Of a stretch of 47,860 nt of DNA, positions 10,491-20,689 are shown one piece after another (the first letter of the stretch is position 1; each line of letters opens with the position of its first letter). The translations under genes were made by a program, and so were the position numbers. The DNA lies in assembly GCA_003427395.1 (NCBI GenBank), contig BFEA01000554.1, forward strand, positions 857,358-905,217, in the 5' to 3' direction. The notes beneath the pieces are model-generated. The model saw only the letters and a list, made by a program, of their open reading frames with translations, was not told the DNA's origin and ran no database searches. Source of the stretch: Chara braunii. Taxonomy: Eukaryota > Streptophyta > Charophyceae > Charales > Characeae.

Positions 10491-11039
10491 TCAAAGATAC
10501 ATGACACGAAAATTAACGATGGAGCAAAACTCCTCCCACAATGTAGGCAGCCCATCCACTGAAAAGACCCCTCGTCTAAGGTAGGGGTACTCGATGGGCT
10601 CAGTCAACGCCCTAATGTCGATCACTGCTGGAAAGATGTACCTTTTTGCCAAGCCGATCATATCAAGCCAACTCGTGCCATCTGTGAGGAGGGAAGGAAC
10701 TGGAGGCCTGGGATAGTCCGTATAAAGCTTCGGTCCAAAGCTGCGGATCAGCATAGTGCCACTCTCATCGAACTCCCTCTCTCTCTGCTCGAGGTAGTCG
10801 GTGGCTGAGATCCAGACTGGATCGAAATGCTCATGAGTCTCATTGCCCTTCTTCAGATAAGGCTTCAGATCGTGGATAGTGCCATCAACAAAACTGGTCT
10901 GGACAACGAAGACATACAGATCTCCCTGCGTGAACCCAACGGCGCTAACATACTGATAGCAGAAAGCCTCCTTGCCAGAAATCTGACTGAGATTAGCCAG
11001 CACTGAATCGCTGACCCGAAAAGATTCGACTGTACTCAT
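10491..11039 (-). CDS. LTR-encoded module protein, function unknown
   Basis: A 182-codon frame with ATG start lies inside the left LTR, in the sense of the element. I recognise no known family. Residues about 24-90 follow a pattern shared with the pre-gag ORFs of the same element: EAFCYQYV, then a strand with GDLYVFVVQT, then DGTIHDLKPYLKKG, then an acidic/basic helix ending YLEQRERE. The second half has PPVPSLLTDGTSW, matching PPIPDNYCDGTNW in the pre-gag chain. No signal peptide, membrane segment or metal-binding motif is visible. The right LTR copy has at least two in-frame stops. The protein would be made from the 5' leader if translated; whether it is expressed is unknown. It may be an old duplication of the pre-gag gene into the LTR. 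Confidence 0.55.
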   Translation of the reverse strand: MSTVESFRVSDSVLANLSQISGKEAFCYQYVSAVGFTQGDLYVFVVQTSFVDGTIHDLKPYLKKGNETHEHFDPVWISATDYLEQREREFDESGTMLIRSFGPKLYTDYPRPPVPSLLTDGTSWLDMIGLAKRYIFPAVIDIRALTEPIEYPYLRRGVFSVDGLPTLWEEFCSIVNFRVMYL

Positions 11040-12065
11040 AGGTAGACTAGTCAGTACAAACAGATTAGATGATCACTGAAAAGCTGCTTATTATGCGTCA
11101 TCTGTTGAAAAACTGATAAGCAGTTGACGGGTACCGATCATTGAGAATTGATCGCTAGGAACTGATTAAATGAATGTCGAGCACTGATTGTCGAGAACTG
11201 ATCACCGGTCCGGTTGCTTGTCGTGGAACTGACTACTGTTGAGATTACTGTTTGCAGAACGGGCTACTGTTGAGATTATTGGTTGCTTTCTAAATCGCTG
11301 ATTTGTTTGTGATTACTGCGTCATAATTGCTTGTCATTCATCCTCGTGTCTTGCAGGTTAGCAGTATTTTCTGGTAGCTACTAGTTTCCAACGTGACCCA
11401 ACCTTCCCTTATTCATTTTCTGTCCAGAGCATTTTCATTTTACTTGTATCTGCAAATGGTTCTCCTTGCCTCCTCAACGGAACCCACGGACGAGATGGTC
11501 GCACACAGTTTTCCGCTTTTGTCATACAAGTAGTAGGTATATTCGATTTTGGTGTGGTTTCTCACGAGTGTCAGTGCATGCTCCATCATGATGGTTGTCT
11601 GGAAATTGTAGTCATCGGTAACCGTCTCTCTTCAATCACTTGCTATGGATTGATGCAGCAAACAAGTCACTCTAACTGTATCACTGTCTCCCATTTCTCC
11701 ACTGGGTTTTCTCTGTGTTAATCTCAAGCCAGGAGACCTACACTCTGAACCCTGTAGCGATCAGCAGCAGACGAGGGTCCCAAGAGGAGGATTTCAGCAG
11801 GCTAGTGGGCGGTTCACCAGTGGCGGCCTGCTGCGAGAGGAAGAGAGAAAGGTAGACCAATGTTGGCCGACACTAAGAATGTATGCTGACTGATTTTCCC
11901 GATTGAATATTGTCTGAACTCTTTCAGGTTAGAAACTGATTGGTTTTCTAATTGATCACTGACTGACTTTTTGATTGAATGTTGATTAACAAACCGTTTA
12001 AATGCTGACCGGTTTTCTTGTTGGATGCTGATTGAACAGACTGATTGCGTACTAACTGGCTTTCT

Positions 12066-12190
12066 GATTGGATACTGACTGAAAAACTGATTGAATACTG
12101 ACTGCCTTTCTGATTGGATATTGACTGAAAAACTGATTGGATACTAACTGAAAAACTGATTGGATACTGACTAAGAAACTGATTGGATAC
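12066..12190. repeat. 23-bp tandem repeat in the left LTR
   Basis: Units of the form ACTGACTGAAAAACTGATTGGAT occur about three times cleanly, with degenerate units before. The right LTR (37295-37440) has about four clean units, a slippage difference between the two LTRs. Confidence 0.75.
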
Positions 12191-12590
12191 TGATAAGAGG
12201 CTGTGAGTAAATTTGAACTCTCAAGTATTGAGAGAGTATTAACTGAGCGTCACCTGACTGCTCAGCCGGAAAACTGATTGTCTCTTTCTCCGGATTCTGG
12301 TGGGGCCAGGTTCAATTCCTCCTTACCAGCAGATTGATCTAGTTGAACGGAAAATACCAAGAAATCCGATCCAATTTGCCCATCTTTACACCGAACTACA
12401 TACACCTCTTGTCCTCCCTTACCCAGCTTCGTTTTACCTTCTCATCCCAGGAAAGCTCACACTTTTGGGTCTGAACAACGGGGTATCAGACAAGCCGGTA
12501 CATTCTAAATGAGGTTAATCCGTGTTGGCTCATTACCCCAAGGCAGCTAAACTGTACTTACTCACAGAGACCTTACCGATAGGATCTTAG

Positions 12591-15234
12591 AGGCAAGACG
12601 ATTCATCTATCCCTGAGATTGGGACATCACCAATACAAGAGACATGCCCGGCTGAAGTAGGGATCAGCGGCTGTGATCCTGGAGGTGCGCCTGATGTGGA
12701 TGAGTGTGCTCAACCTATGATCAGACAGGATGGGGAGGAGGCTACCCCACAGCTTGTGTTGACGATTGCTTCCGCCCGGCCTACAGAGACTGATACCATG
12801 GACGAAGTGGTTCCCAATACTGCATCAGAGAGACCTTATCGATGGAGAGACACACGGGACATGGCATTAGATCTCCCACAAAGGGAGCTACCGCTTATGA
12901 TAGGGCCTTCCACTATAGTACCGATGCAGGAGCACGAGGAGCCTCAACCTGAGTGGCTGCAAGAGACGACGCCGATGCATGATAAGCTAGGGCATGATGG
13001 GCAGAGGGTCCAGTCTCGGTCAAGGCCGGCAGTGGAGGATGGTGAGAGAGGTGCGATGGGACCCTCATCATTGGACGGATCGTCGTTACTGAGCGAGAGT
13101 CGATTGGCTGAGCAGCCAACTGAGCCTAGGGGTTCATTGACTGCCCAGCTGTATGACATGGAGTCTCCTAGGATGCAGATGCGACAGGAGGTATCCCGAC
13201 CCTCGCCCATGGACATGGAGACAGAGCGAGTTGAGGTCGAGGTTTTGGGGCTAGATAGAGAGGGTCTCACGGAGGACATGCAGACCCAGCGAGTGGAGAC
13301 GTAACCACTAGACTTTAGGGATACTCCACAACGAGATGGTGATCAGGCTAAGGCCAGTATGAGGGGGCACACTAAGGCAGGCACAGAGCATACCCAGGAC
13401 GCATCTCCGACTTATGAGGAGGAGAGCTTGCCGGAGTCTCGAGGGCCGATAGGTCACGAGCCTGTAAGGAGGGATGCATGGCTAGCCGAGGGGATAGGAC
13501 AGATGCCATCATTACATTTTCCAGGTTGGCTGGCTTTTGAGCGATTGGGCCAGGCCGCGAGACCGCACTTGCCGGTTGATCAGACCACTGGTGGGCTCAG
13601 GGTACTGTATAATGACTTAACCTTGCAGAGGACCTATATTGGTAGTGGCCTCGCAGCAGCTTGACAGGCGACAGAGCAGGTTCGGGATTACACGAGGAGA
13701 ATTGCCATTCGATCCTTTGAGTTGAGTTGCGACAGACAGATGGAGCACGATGCACTGAGAGAGGTGGTGAGTGATCTCCACACGTTTGTTGAGGGAAGAG
13801 AGGTCCAGACGCTAGAGGAGGCTGAGGCGGTGCTCAGGATACAGGAGAGAGAGGCGAGTGATTGGCGAGCCCAGGTTCAAAGGATTCTCAGGGAGTATGA
13901 GCCACCTGCTGACGCGACGAACAGGGATAGGCTCGTGCGCAGGGTTGTCTTTGAGACTGTGCAATCATCTCAGTTGGAGAGCCAGGTGTCGACTCTTGTC
14001 AGGTTACGGCGAGAGACTGAGCAGCAGACACATAGACTCTTCTATGAGGATGCGGCCACAGCCGGATGGCAGGAGGAGGTTAGGAGGAGGAGACGGACTG
14101 GAGAGGATCCCATGTCGGAGGGCGAGCGTACACAGGCGGAGGAGGGGCTCCAGGCGAGATTATTATGTGGCGCCTCAGTACGAGAGTTGGCAGGCATGAT
14201 GGAGCATGTAAGAAGAGTCACGCAGACCGAGGTTAAGCGAGGAGAGGTGCTTCAGGATGCCGTACAGAGGATCGGTGCTCTGGAGCGGGAGAATAGAGGA
14301 CTGAGGGGCACGGTACGTGATCTTGTCACCAGCGCCGAGCGGGCAAGACAATCCACCTTGAGGCTCGAGCAGAGGATTACTCCTAGAGGAGAGTTAGAGG
14401 CGTCAGGCCATGGCAGGTCTGGTCAACGAGAGGAGGACTGAGAGGGAGCAGACTTCTATCGGACAGGCACACGTCTCTCATGGGTTTGAGCCAAGGGCAG
14501 TGAGATTGGACATCCCTCAGCGAGACTCACAGACGGAGGAGCCACTCGGGGCTATACGGATGACATGTGAGGAGGCTGCAGTCGTCGACAAGCTCATGCT
14601 TGAGCCAGACGAGATCAAGAGGAGGAGAGAGGCAGAGGCACGTGGTTTGGACTGGGTCCCTCCCTCAGAGTTGGCTGTTCAAGGGGGTGTATGGCGAGAG
14701 ATGGGTGGTAGGCACGACGAGCAAGAGAGGATTTCAGAGCCACGAGACGTCATGCCACAGCAGAACACGAGCGAATCAGTGACACTACTGCCCATGACTC
14801 TTCCATTTACACCAGCTCCAGCTTTGGGGCCGATGGATAACATAGTGCACCTCCTTTCTTCAGAGTCTGAGAGATGTGACGAGGAGGCGACAGCAAAGAG
14901 GGCCCCGAGGATGTTGAGTCCTGACACGGTGGGTAGAGTCGTACAGGATGTGACAATCCGACTCGAGAGGGCACGACCTCAGACCCTACCCGTGTCTAAG
15001 AAGGCGAAGATCGAGGATAGTAGCACTGATGACCTGTGCTCATGGTGTGACAGAGGAGGGCACGACAGGGTTGCTTGCCCTGCCTTCCAGGATGACCTTA
15101 GGAGACGAGTCGTACAGTTTGACGGACAGGGACGAGTCAGAGATATGCGTGGCACCCTTCTTCCGAGAAGACGTCACGGTGCTAGGAGAGCTGTGTATGA
15201 CAGGCTAAGCATTGAGCTGAGGGATAATGAGTGA
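12591..15234 (+). pseudogene. gag-like protein with zinc knuckle, interrupted
   Basis: One coding region runs from just after a TAG (near 12588) to TGA at 15232-15234. It stays in one frame to 14441, with in-frame stops at 13302-13304 (TAA) and 13662-13664 (TGA), then moves to another frame through a 32-base overlap at 14410-14441. No ATG is evident at the start, so the 5' end is probably truncated. The first 200 residues are low-complexity and acidic. The section from 13722 to 14441 is charged and heptad-like, a probable coiled coil. Near the C-terminus is CSWCDRGGHDRVAC, a CX2CX4HX4C nucleic-acid-binding knuckle typical of Gag, followed by a basic tail. No protease or RT follows on this strand, so it is gag-only. 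The 14410 shift could be programmed rather than decay. Element A carries its own, different gag. Confidence 0.6.
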
Positions 15235-15559
15235 TGGACTGCGTATCCACGAGACGCTTGGACGAGGTCAGAGAGAAAATCGATGAGGACGAGGTGATTG
15301 TTATGAGAGATAGACCATTGGGCTCATTGCATATTATTAGTATCTTCTACTTTGAGGGTTAGGAAGCATGAACTTGTTTACCTCATGATTTGTATATTGA
15401 GAGTTTTTGACCCCAGGCTTCAGGACAAAGCCGTGTATTATATGTAGTTGGTGACTGGATTTGACATGTGTTTCGGTCGATTGTATATACATGATAGACT
15501 ACTAGTTTTAGTAGGTTGGCTTGAGTAGGGGTTTCAGAGATTGCCTTGGACTTGAGGGT

Positions 15560-15640
15560 CCAATTTTGTGTGAGTTTTTTGTGTGAGCTTTGTGTGAGCT
15601 TTGTGTGAGTTTTGTCTGAGTTTTGTGTGAGATTTATGTG
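15560..15640 (+). repeat. Short tandem repeat GTGTGAGYTTT
   Basis: Six or so units of 11-13 bases (TTTGTGTGAGTTTT, GTGTGAGCTTT and variants) follow each other directly. It lies about 330 bases downstream of the gag stop. Confidence 0.8.
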
Positions 15641-16228
15641 TATTTGATATGAGTGTGACAATGTAGGTTAGGACATTGAGTTAGTGAGTGTTTTTTGTGA
15701 GATACGTTGTTTCGTTCGGAAGCAGTGCTCCAATATTCGGATGGTAATATCCACTTAAGACATTCGATTCTTAATGATAGCTCTGAGATTCAGAGCGTAG
15801 TGCAGTCTCTACAAGGGGGGTTTGATTGGTAAGGCTCCTAAAGAGAATACCTTCTTAACCCGGAGTGGGGCTTTGTGGGTATCACACCTAAGGATATATC
15901 GTGCGGGACACGATATTGTGTTACGACTTTTCTTTGTGACCATTTTTTTTTTAGTATGCCCTATTGACGGGTTTGATTCAGACTCATGAGTTTTGTGAGG
16001 AAACAGGGAGCCATGGAATATTCTCACAGTGTGGACTTGTGCTCACTTCCCTTGCATGTGTGATGTTTGTATCTGTTTGTGATTGTGAGTAAGTTGTTTG
16101 ATTATTGAACAAAATGGTTACTAACTTTGATTGCATATGAATTAGTGTGTGAGAGTCAATGAAAAATTGTTCGACAAAAATGCATGGAAAAAGGCTGAAT
16201 CGGAAAGGCAGCCTAAATGTTTGATGGG

Positions 16229-16294
16229 AAGGGGGCCCGCTTGAGGAGCCACCCGTATGTCTCAGGGGAGGGGGCCCATTTGAGGAGCCACCTG
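16229..16294 (+). repeat. Two-copy repeat GGGGGCCCRYTTGAGGAGCC
   Basis: The block GGGGGCCC-(G/A)(C/T)TTGAGGAGCCACC occurs at about 16230 and again at about 16269, 39 bases apart. No function can be assigned. Confidence 0.75.
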
Positions 16295-17070
16295 TTTATG
16301 TATGCGGGATGAAAGTAAAAATTTAGGATTATAACTTGTTCCGTAAGGATAAATAAAGCCTTGATTTTTGCGAAAAACTGTCAGTGGATAACCAAGCTTG
16401 AGAAGAGATGTTTATATAATGAGGGGTTTCTTCGGAAGAGAAACTTGTTTGTGAGGCTCTCGGGCCGGTGGTCGCATCTGTCATGATCAAGCAGAACGAC
16501 TACAAGCATTGAAAGCTGGCTCAAGAGTATTTTTGGAGGCCTAAGCCGGGGGCAAAATCGGCATCGTTGGGGCAACCCCCAACGTGGGCTGCTGTCCCGC
16601 CTAACCAGCACAGCGGACCCCTAGCTTAGCTTGAACTTAGAGACGGTGGAGTGACCTGCACCATCATCCATGATATATAATTATATAAACGGGCTATTAT
16701 GGTTATTATTATTAATTATCATTTACTATTATTAATATTATTTTTATTATTTACTATCCTTATTACAACCATCATAGGGGAGGGCTAAATATTTAAGCCA
16801 AGTATTGGGTCACTCCAAAGAATTTAATTAGGGCGACGACTAGGGGGTACTTAGGTCCAAAAGTCAGAGAGTCCTCTTAGCATTGAGCAACCAATGTAGG
16901 CAACATCGTGGCTTAATGACGCGATGAACCGTAGTTTGGCCCGATCATCCAAACTATGGTGGGATGAGGGGAGGACTATAACCCACCTGTGACTAGACGC
17001 AGGGTCGGGCTAAGTTTTTGATTTAATTGCATGGAGTGACCTACGTGCAACACTATGCCTGTCACAAGTT

Positions 17071-17202
17071 GAGCTACTCAAAGGGGGTGTGCTTTTATAT
17101 GATAAGCCACTCAGAGGAGTATGCTGCTTAATTTTTTTATTACAAAATGAGCTACCTGGAGGAGTATGCTTTAAGTCTGCTTAAGCTACTCTGGAAGGGT
17201 GG
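17071..17202 (+). repeat. Four-copy GAGCTACTC...GGAGTATGCT repeat
   Basis: Degenerate units at about 17071, 17105, 17149 and 17183 share an AGCYACTC or AGCTACCT half and a GGAGTATGCT-like half, 34-44 bases apart. The region lies between gag and the LTR and may form repeated small RNA structures, though the pairing is weak. Confidence 0.5.
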
Positions 17203-17379
17203 ACTATCTGCGTTGGTTGTGTGCTGCAGTTTGTCCCACTCAGGGCAGTTGTCTTGCCTAAAAACCCGCGCCCGAAGATGACAGCATCTTGACAGCCCGA
17301 TTCAGACGGCACCCAACAAAAGTCGGAAGGCGTCTAGGACAAACGGAAAGGGTTGGTATTTGAACACTGAAGCTAACCT

Positions 17380-17449
17380 AGGGCGGTATTATAAAGAAAG
17401 TATCCCTGTGACTCAGTCAGGAGGTGCAGGTTGGACTCCTGCTCGCCAT
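17380..17449 (+). other. tRNA-like sequence, good 3' half only
   Basis: A T-arm with stem GCAGG/CCTGC and loop TTGGACT (17426-17442) is followed by TCGCCAT, which can pair with AGGGCGG (17380-17386) at six of seven positions. A CCTG/CAGG stem could act as an anticodon stem but with a 9-base loop, and no proper D-arm is seen. The homologous arm in element 1 is at 2280-2296. It is best read as a degenerate tRNA-derived segment, not a working tRNA gene. Confidence 0.35.
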
Positions 17450-19005
17450 GGGGACGCCGCAGAACTAGAATACCAAACCCCAAGCTGAGTCCTTCCGATT
17501 ATACGGATTTGGTTGTCCATCTGCTCAGTCTATGCATTCACCTGTGTTTTCGTCCTTAACTTTCTACTCCTTACCCAAAGCGACGAGGACGTCGCTTAAT
17601 GGGGTCTGGGAGGACTGTCGTAGCAAACACCCTTACAAGGGTATTTGCCGTCCTTTTTAAAGGTCGCACTGGGTGCGTCCTTGATCAATGAAATACGCTG
17701 ATGAGGTAAATCGCGTCACGGCGCTTATCTCGGCAATCTCGCTTTTGGCAAGTCTTCGAGTCAAATATGATTGAATTAGAGAGTGTGTGGGGCACGCATT
17801 ATTGCGTTGCACTGTGAGATGGTTGTCTAACAGCGGCGACACTAGGCCAGAGGAAGGCGTCAAGCCATAGGGTCCGGTTACGTTTTCTATAGTTTTCAGT
17901 TTGATTATATATTTTTTTCTTTTATAAAGACTAGCTTTACTCCACGAACCGGCTCAGCCTCAGGCGGAATGCGTTGCAAAGGAGGTAAAGACCCTACTTT
18001 GTGCACGCGCATGGAAAATCATTGTGTTTGGCGACGCACGGAAAGGCAAGGAGTTGGCAAATCTAGTATGGGGAGGGGAAAGTCGAAAGTTGGCAGAATA
18101 TGAAAAGCACCCGATGACCTGGATGCTAGATAGCTATGATCCTAGGCGCAGGCGACATCTCAGCATCTTCAGACGGCCAGGAGATTGGCCGATAGGGCAA
18201 GGTGGAGACCTGGTTTGTGCGGGAAGGACCAACCACGGTCCCGCGACTATTCATATGTGGGTTTGCCCCTCCTTAGTTCAGACTTGGGTTTCGCCAAGGG
18301 TCTTAGGGGACTATCCCCCTTGGTTTTGCCGGACGGGCCCAAACCTGGGTTCGACTGGGGGACCAAAAGGGCATCGACAGAACCCCGTCCTCTTCAATTG
18401 TACCATTTTTAATTTTATTGATTTATTTTTATTTTTAATTTTATTTGTTTTCCCATCTGTTGACCAAGTCGGAAAGCTGGCTCCGATACCACCAACGGTG
18501 AAAAAATACGGCAAGGGGAGGACCAAAAAGAGCTTTGGAGAGAGAGTTAAAGAGTGCTTGAAATTGCCGAGCGAGAGGCGGAGGGAGGGGAAGTTGTGCG
18601 TTCGCATCTGGGCAGGGGTGGACGGCAACTGCGTTGTCGCCCCCCCTTGTTGGACATAGGGTGCCTGCCAGCATGGGCTGCTGTGACCGGCATTGCGGTA
18701 GGGAGCGATTGAAACCCCCCACGGGTGGCCGTCACGGTAGTCGAGGACCTTGAGCACGCGCCTCTTTCGGCGAGCCCGTTCCGGTTCCTGCGTGTTCGGG
18801 ATGCTGGCGAAGTTCCTCTATCCTGCGCGTTTTGAAGCGCGGTCCGAGGATTCCGGGTTTAACATGCATGCGAGCGGTGGGTGATCAGCCCACGAGGCGG
18901 AAAAAGCCTGAGTGGCGAGACCAGCGCCTGCGGGTGCACCATCCGCCCACCACGTTGTGCTGTGAGAGGTTTGAGCGTGAGCAGTCCTGCGGGATCGGTG
19001 CCGCT

Positions 19006-19635
19006 GGGCCTAGCTCAGATGGCACACCCGCAGACTGTTGAAACATGCTTGTGGAATCAGTCACTGGGCCAAGCTCAGTTGGTACACCCGCAAACTGTTG
19101 AAAAACAGTTCTGTGAGACTGATACCATTGGGCCCAGCTCAGTCGGTATACCCGCGGACTGTTGAAAAACAGTTCTGTGGGATCAGCCACAACTTAGGCC
19201 AGGCTGAACTGGTACAACCACAGGCTGCTAGGAACAGGCTTGTAGGACCAGAACCATTGAGCCTCAGCTAAGTTGGTACACCCGCAGACTGTTGAAAAAC
19301 AGTTCTGCGGGATCAGCCACCAGGCCTGGCTCAACTGGTACACCCGCAGGCTGTCACAAAACAGGCCTGTGGGACCAACACCCGTATGCCTTGGTCAGTT
19401 GGTACCCCCACAGGCTGTTGAAAAACAGGCCTTTGGGACCTGCGCCTGTGGGCATAGCTCAGCTGGTACACCCACGAACTGTTGAAAAAGGGGTCAGTGA
19501 GAAAAGTGTCACTGTCTCAGCTGGTACACCCACGAACTGTTGAAAAGGGGATCTGTGGGAATAGTGACACTGCCTCAACTGGTACCACTCATGAACTGTT
19601 GGAATACAGACTCAAGCTCGAATCCAACTGCAGTC
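19006..19635 (+). repeat. Ten-unit tandem array of tRNA-like A-box plus hairpin units
   Basis: Units of 58-66 bases start with GGGCC(T/A)AGCTCAGTTGGTA, close to the tRNA D-arm and pol III box A consensus (TRGCNNAGYNGG). They continue with a hairpin such as CCCACAGGCTGTT-GAAA-AACAGGCCTTTGGG, a stem with a GAAA loop. GGTA(C/T)A anchors lie at 19021 (as GGCACA), 19081, 19145, 19211, 19275, 19337, 19401, 19465, 19523 and 19581. Stem bases vary between units while pairing is mostly kept in units 2, 3, 5, 6 and 7; units 1, 8 and 9 are degraded. The last unit is followed by CTCGAATCC (19616-19624), resembling a T-loop/box B. The array is in the LTR of the plus-strand copy; I do not see it at the matching place in element 1. 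Confidence 0.7.
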
Positions 19636-19841
19636 CGATATGCCCACGACCAATGGTGACTACGGTCCGCAAGATGAGTATGCCCGCACGAAGGAGTGCT
19701 GCAAAGATTTACCACGAAGAGCTTGTTTTGAGGGGCTTTCATTATAGCCAAGAGCTATTGAGATCCCCATGGAAACATAATAGCTGTCAGTTGAATCCAT
19801 CCCAACCCCCGAGGCAGGTTCAGCTGGGTCATGAGTTTTAT

Positions 19842-19872
<31 letters not shown>

Positions 19873-20689
19873 TTTTTTACCCGCATTTCGTCCGACATCT
19901 CATTGATCTCTTCACCTACGTAGGTGGCATCGTACATGCCACAGAATGGAGTAGAGTGCACCCGGTGCCAAACATGGGCGGGCTCATCCCAGTGGCAGTC
20001 TGCTCGATCAGACCAAAATTTGACGATCAAGGATGCTTTGTGTTTTAGGGCGCGGACACAATTTCATTATTGGGTGCAGAGGTGTTATGTGACCGTGCGA
20101 AGCCACTGCGCTACAGAGGTAGTCAGAAGGGAAAGGAGGAAAAGAAGAAGAAAGGGGAAGAGAAAGGAAGGTGAAGGAGAAGGTGAACGAGACGAGATGG
20201 AGGATGCATATCTCTTTGGTTCCTTAGTGAAAACAGGCGAGGAAAGAGGCTAAAGTGGAGTTTTGGGGCACTGCGAATCAATTGGTGGAGTCAGTTTGGC
20301 GGTAGGCTGAGTGTAGAATGAGGGTGCAGAGAAAAGTGGTGCGCGGAGGATGCATGAGGATGACTATGGATGGAGTGAGGGGCGGAGATCTCGACTGATT
20401 CTTTATGGAATCTACTGAGACAAAGGTCGTTTTGGGGTTTTTTTACCACTGCGAGTCTGATAGAAGTGTTAGTTTGGACAATGGAGTCGGGGTTGAGGCG
20501 ATAGAGGAGAAAGGGCGTGCGCAAAGGAGTCGGGAGAGGCGGCGAGAAGAAGAAGAAAAGTGAAAATTGACGTATCTCGGCCGAACCATGACCATTTTTA
20601 GCAAACTAGGATGCTAATTGGGGGTTTTGACACGTCACGAATTAAATGACGGCGGCGGATTTTCAAATATGGGGGAGATATTGAATATG

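Larger units (their letters stand above)
9894..12566 (-). mobile_element. 3' LTR of element A
   Basis: This copy matches 35229-37816 throughout. On the minus strand it begins TGTGAGTAAG (12566) and ends GTGCGATA (9894), where the right copy has the expected GTGCGACA. It contains 81 bases (9945-10025) absent from the right copy; a GGC at both breakpoints suggests deletion in the right copy. It also has about 26 extra bases near 11828-11854. It carries an intact 182-codon ORF and a long ACTGATT-rich tract (about 11060-12270). Confidence 0.8.
15235..17615 (+). other. Non-coding 3' internal region of the plus-strand copy
   Basis: It lies between gag and the LTR start. No supported ORF is present. 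It contains a GTGTGAGTTTT tandem repeat, a duplicated GGGGGCCC block, an A/T-rich stretch (16683-16765), four copies of a GAGCTACT...GGAGTATGCT motif and a tRNA-like element. From about 16770 to 17615 it aligns in order with 2116-2760 of element 1 (minus strand), ending in the shared GACGTCGCTTAAT just before the LTR. Confidence 0.55.

Noticed and set aside
18477-18491. GCTGGCTCCGATACCA, one mismatch from the initiator tRNA-Met 3' end, as a minus-strand primer site
   Set aside because: No LTR end (TG) lies within the usual 0-5 bases, and the sequence is inside a plus-sense LTR.
18024-18659. 211-codon plus-strand frame
   Set aside because: It needs a non-ATG start, crosses an A/T-rich tract giving a Phe/Leu/Ile run, and shows no domain pattern.
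19006-19635. CRISPR-like array
   Set aside because: Units vary along their whole length without distinct spacers, and the setting is a eukaryotic retroelement.
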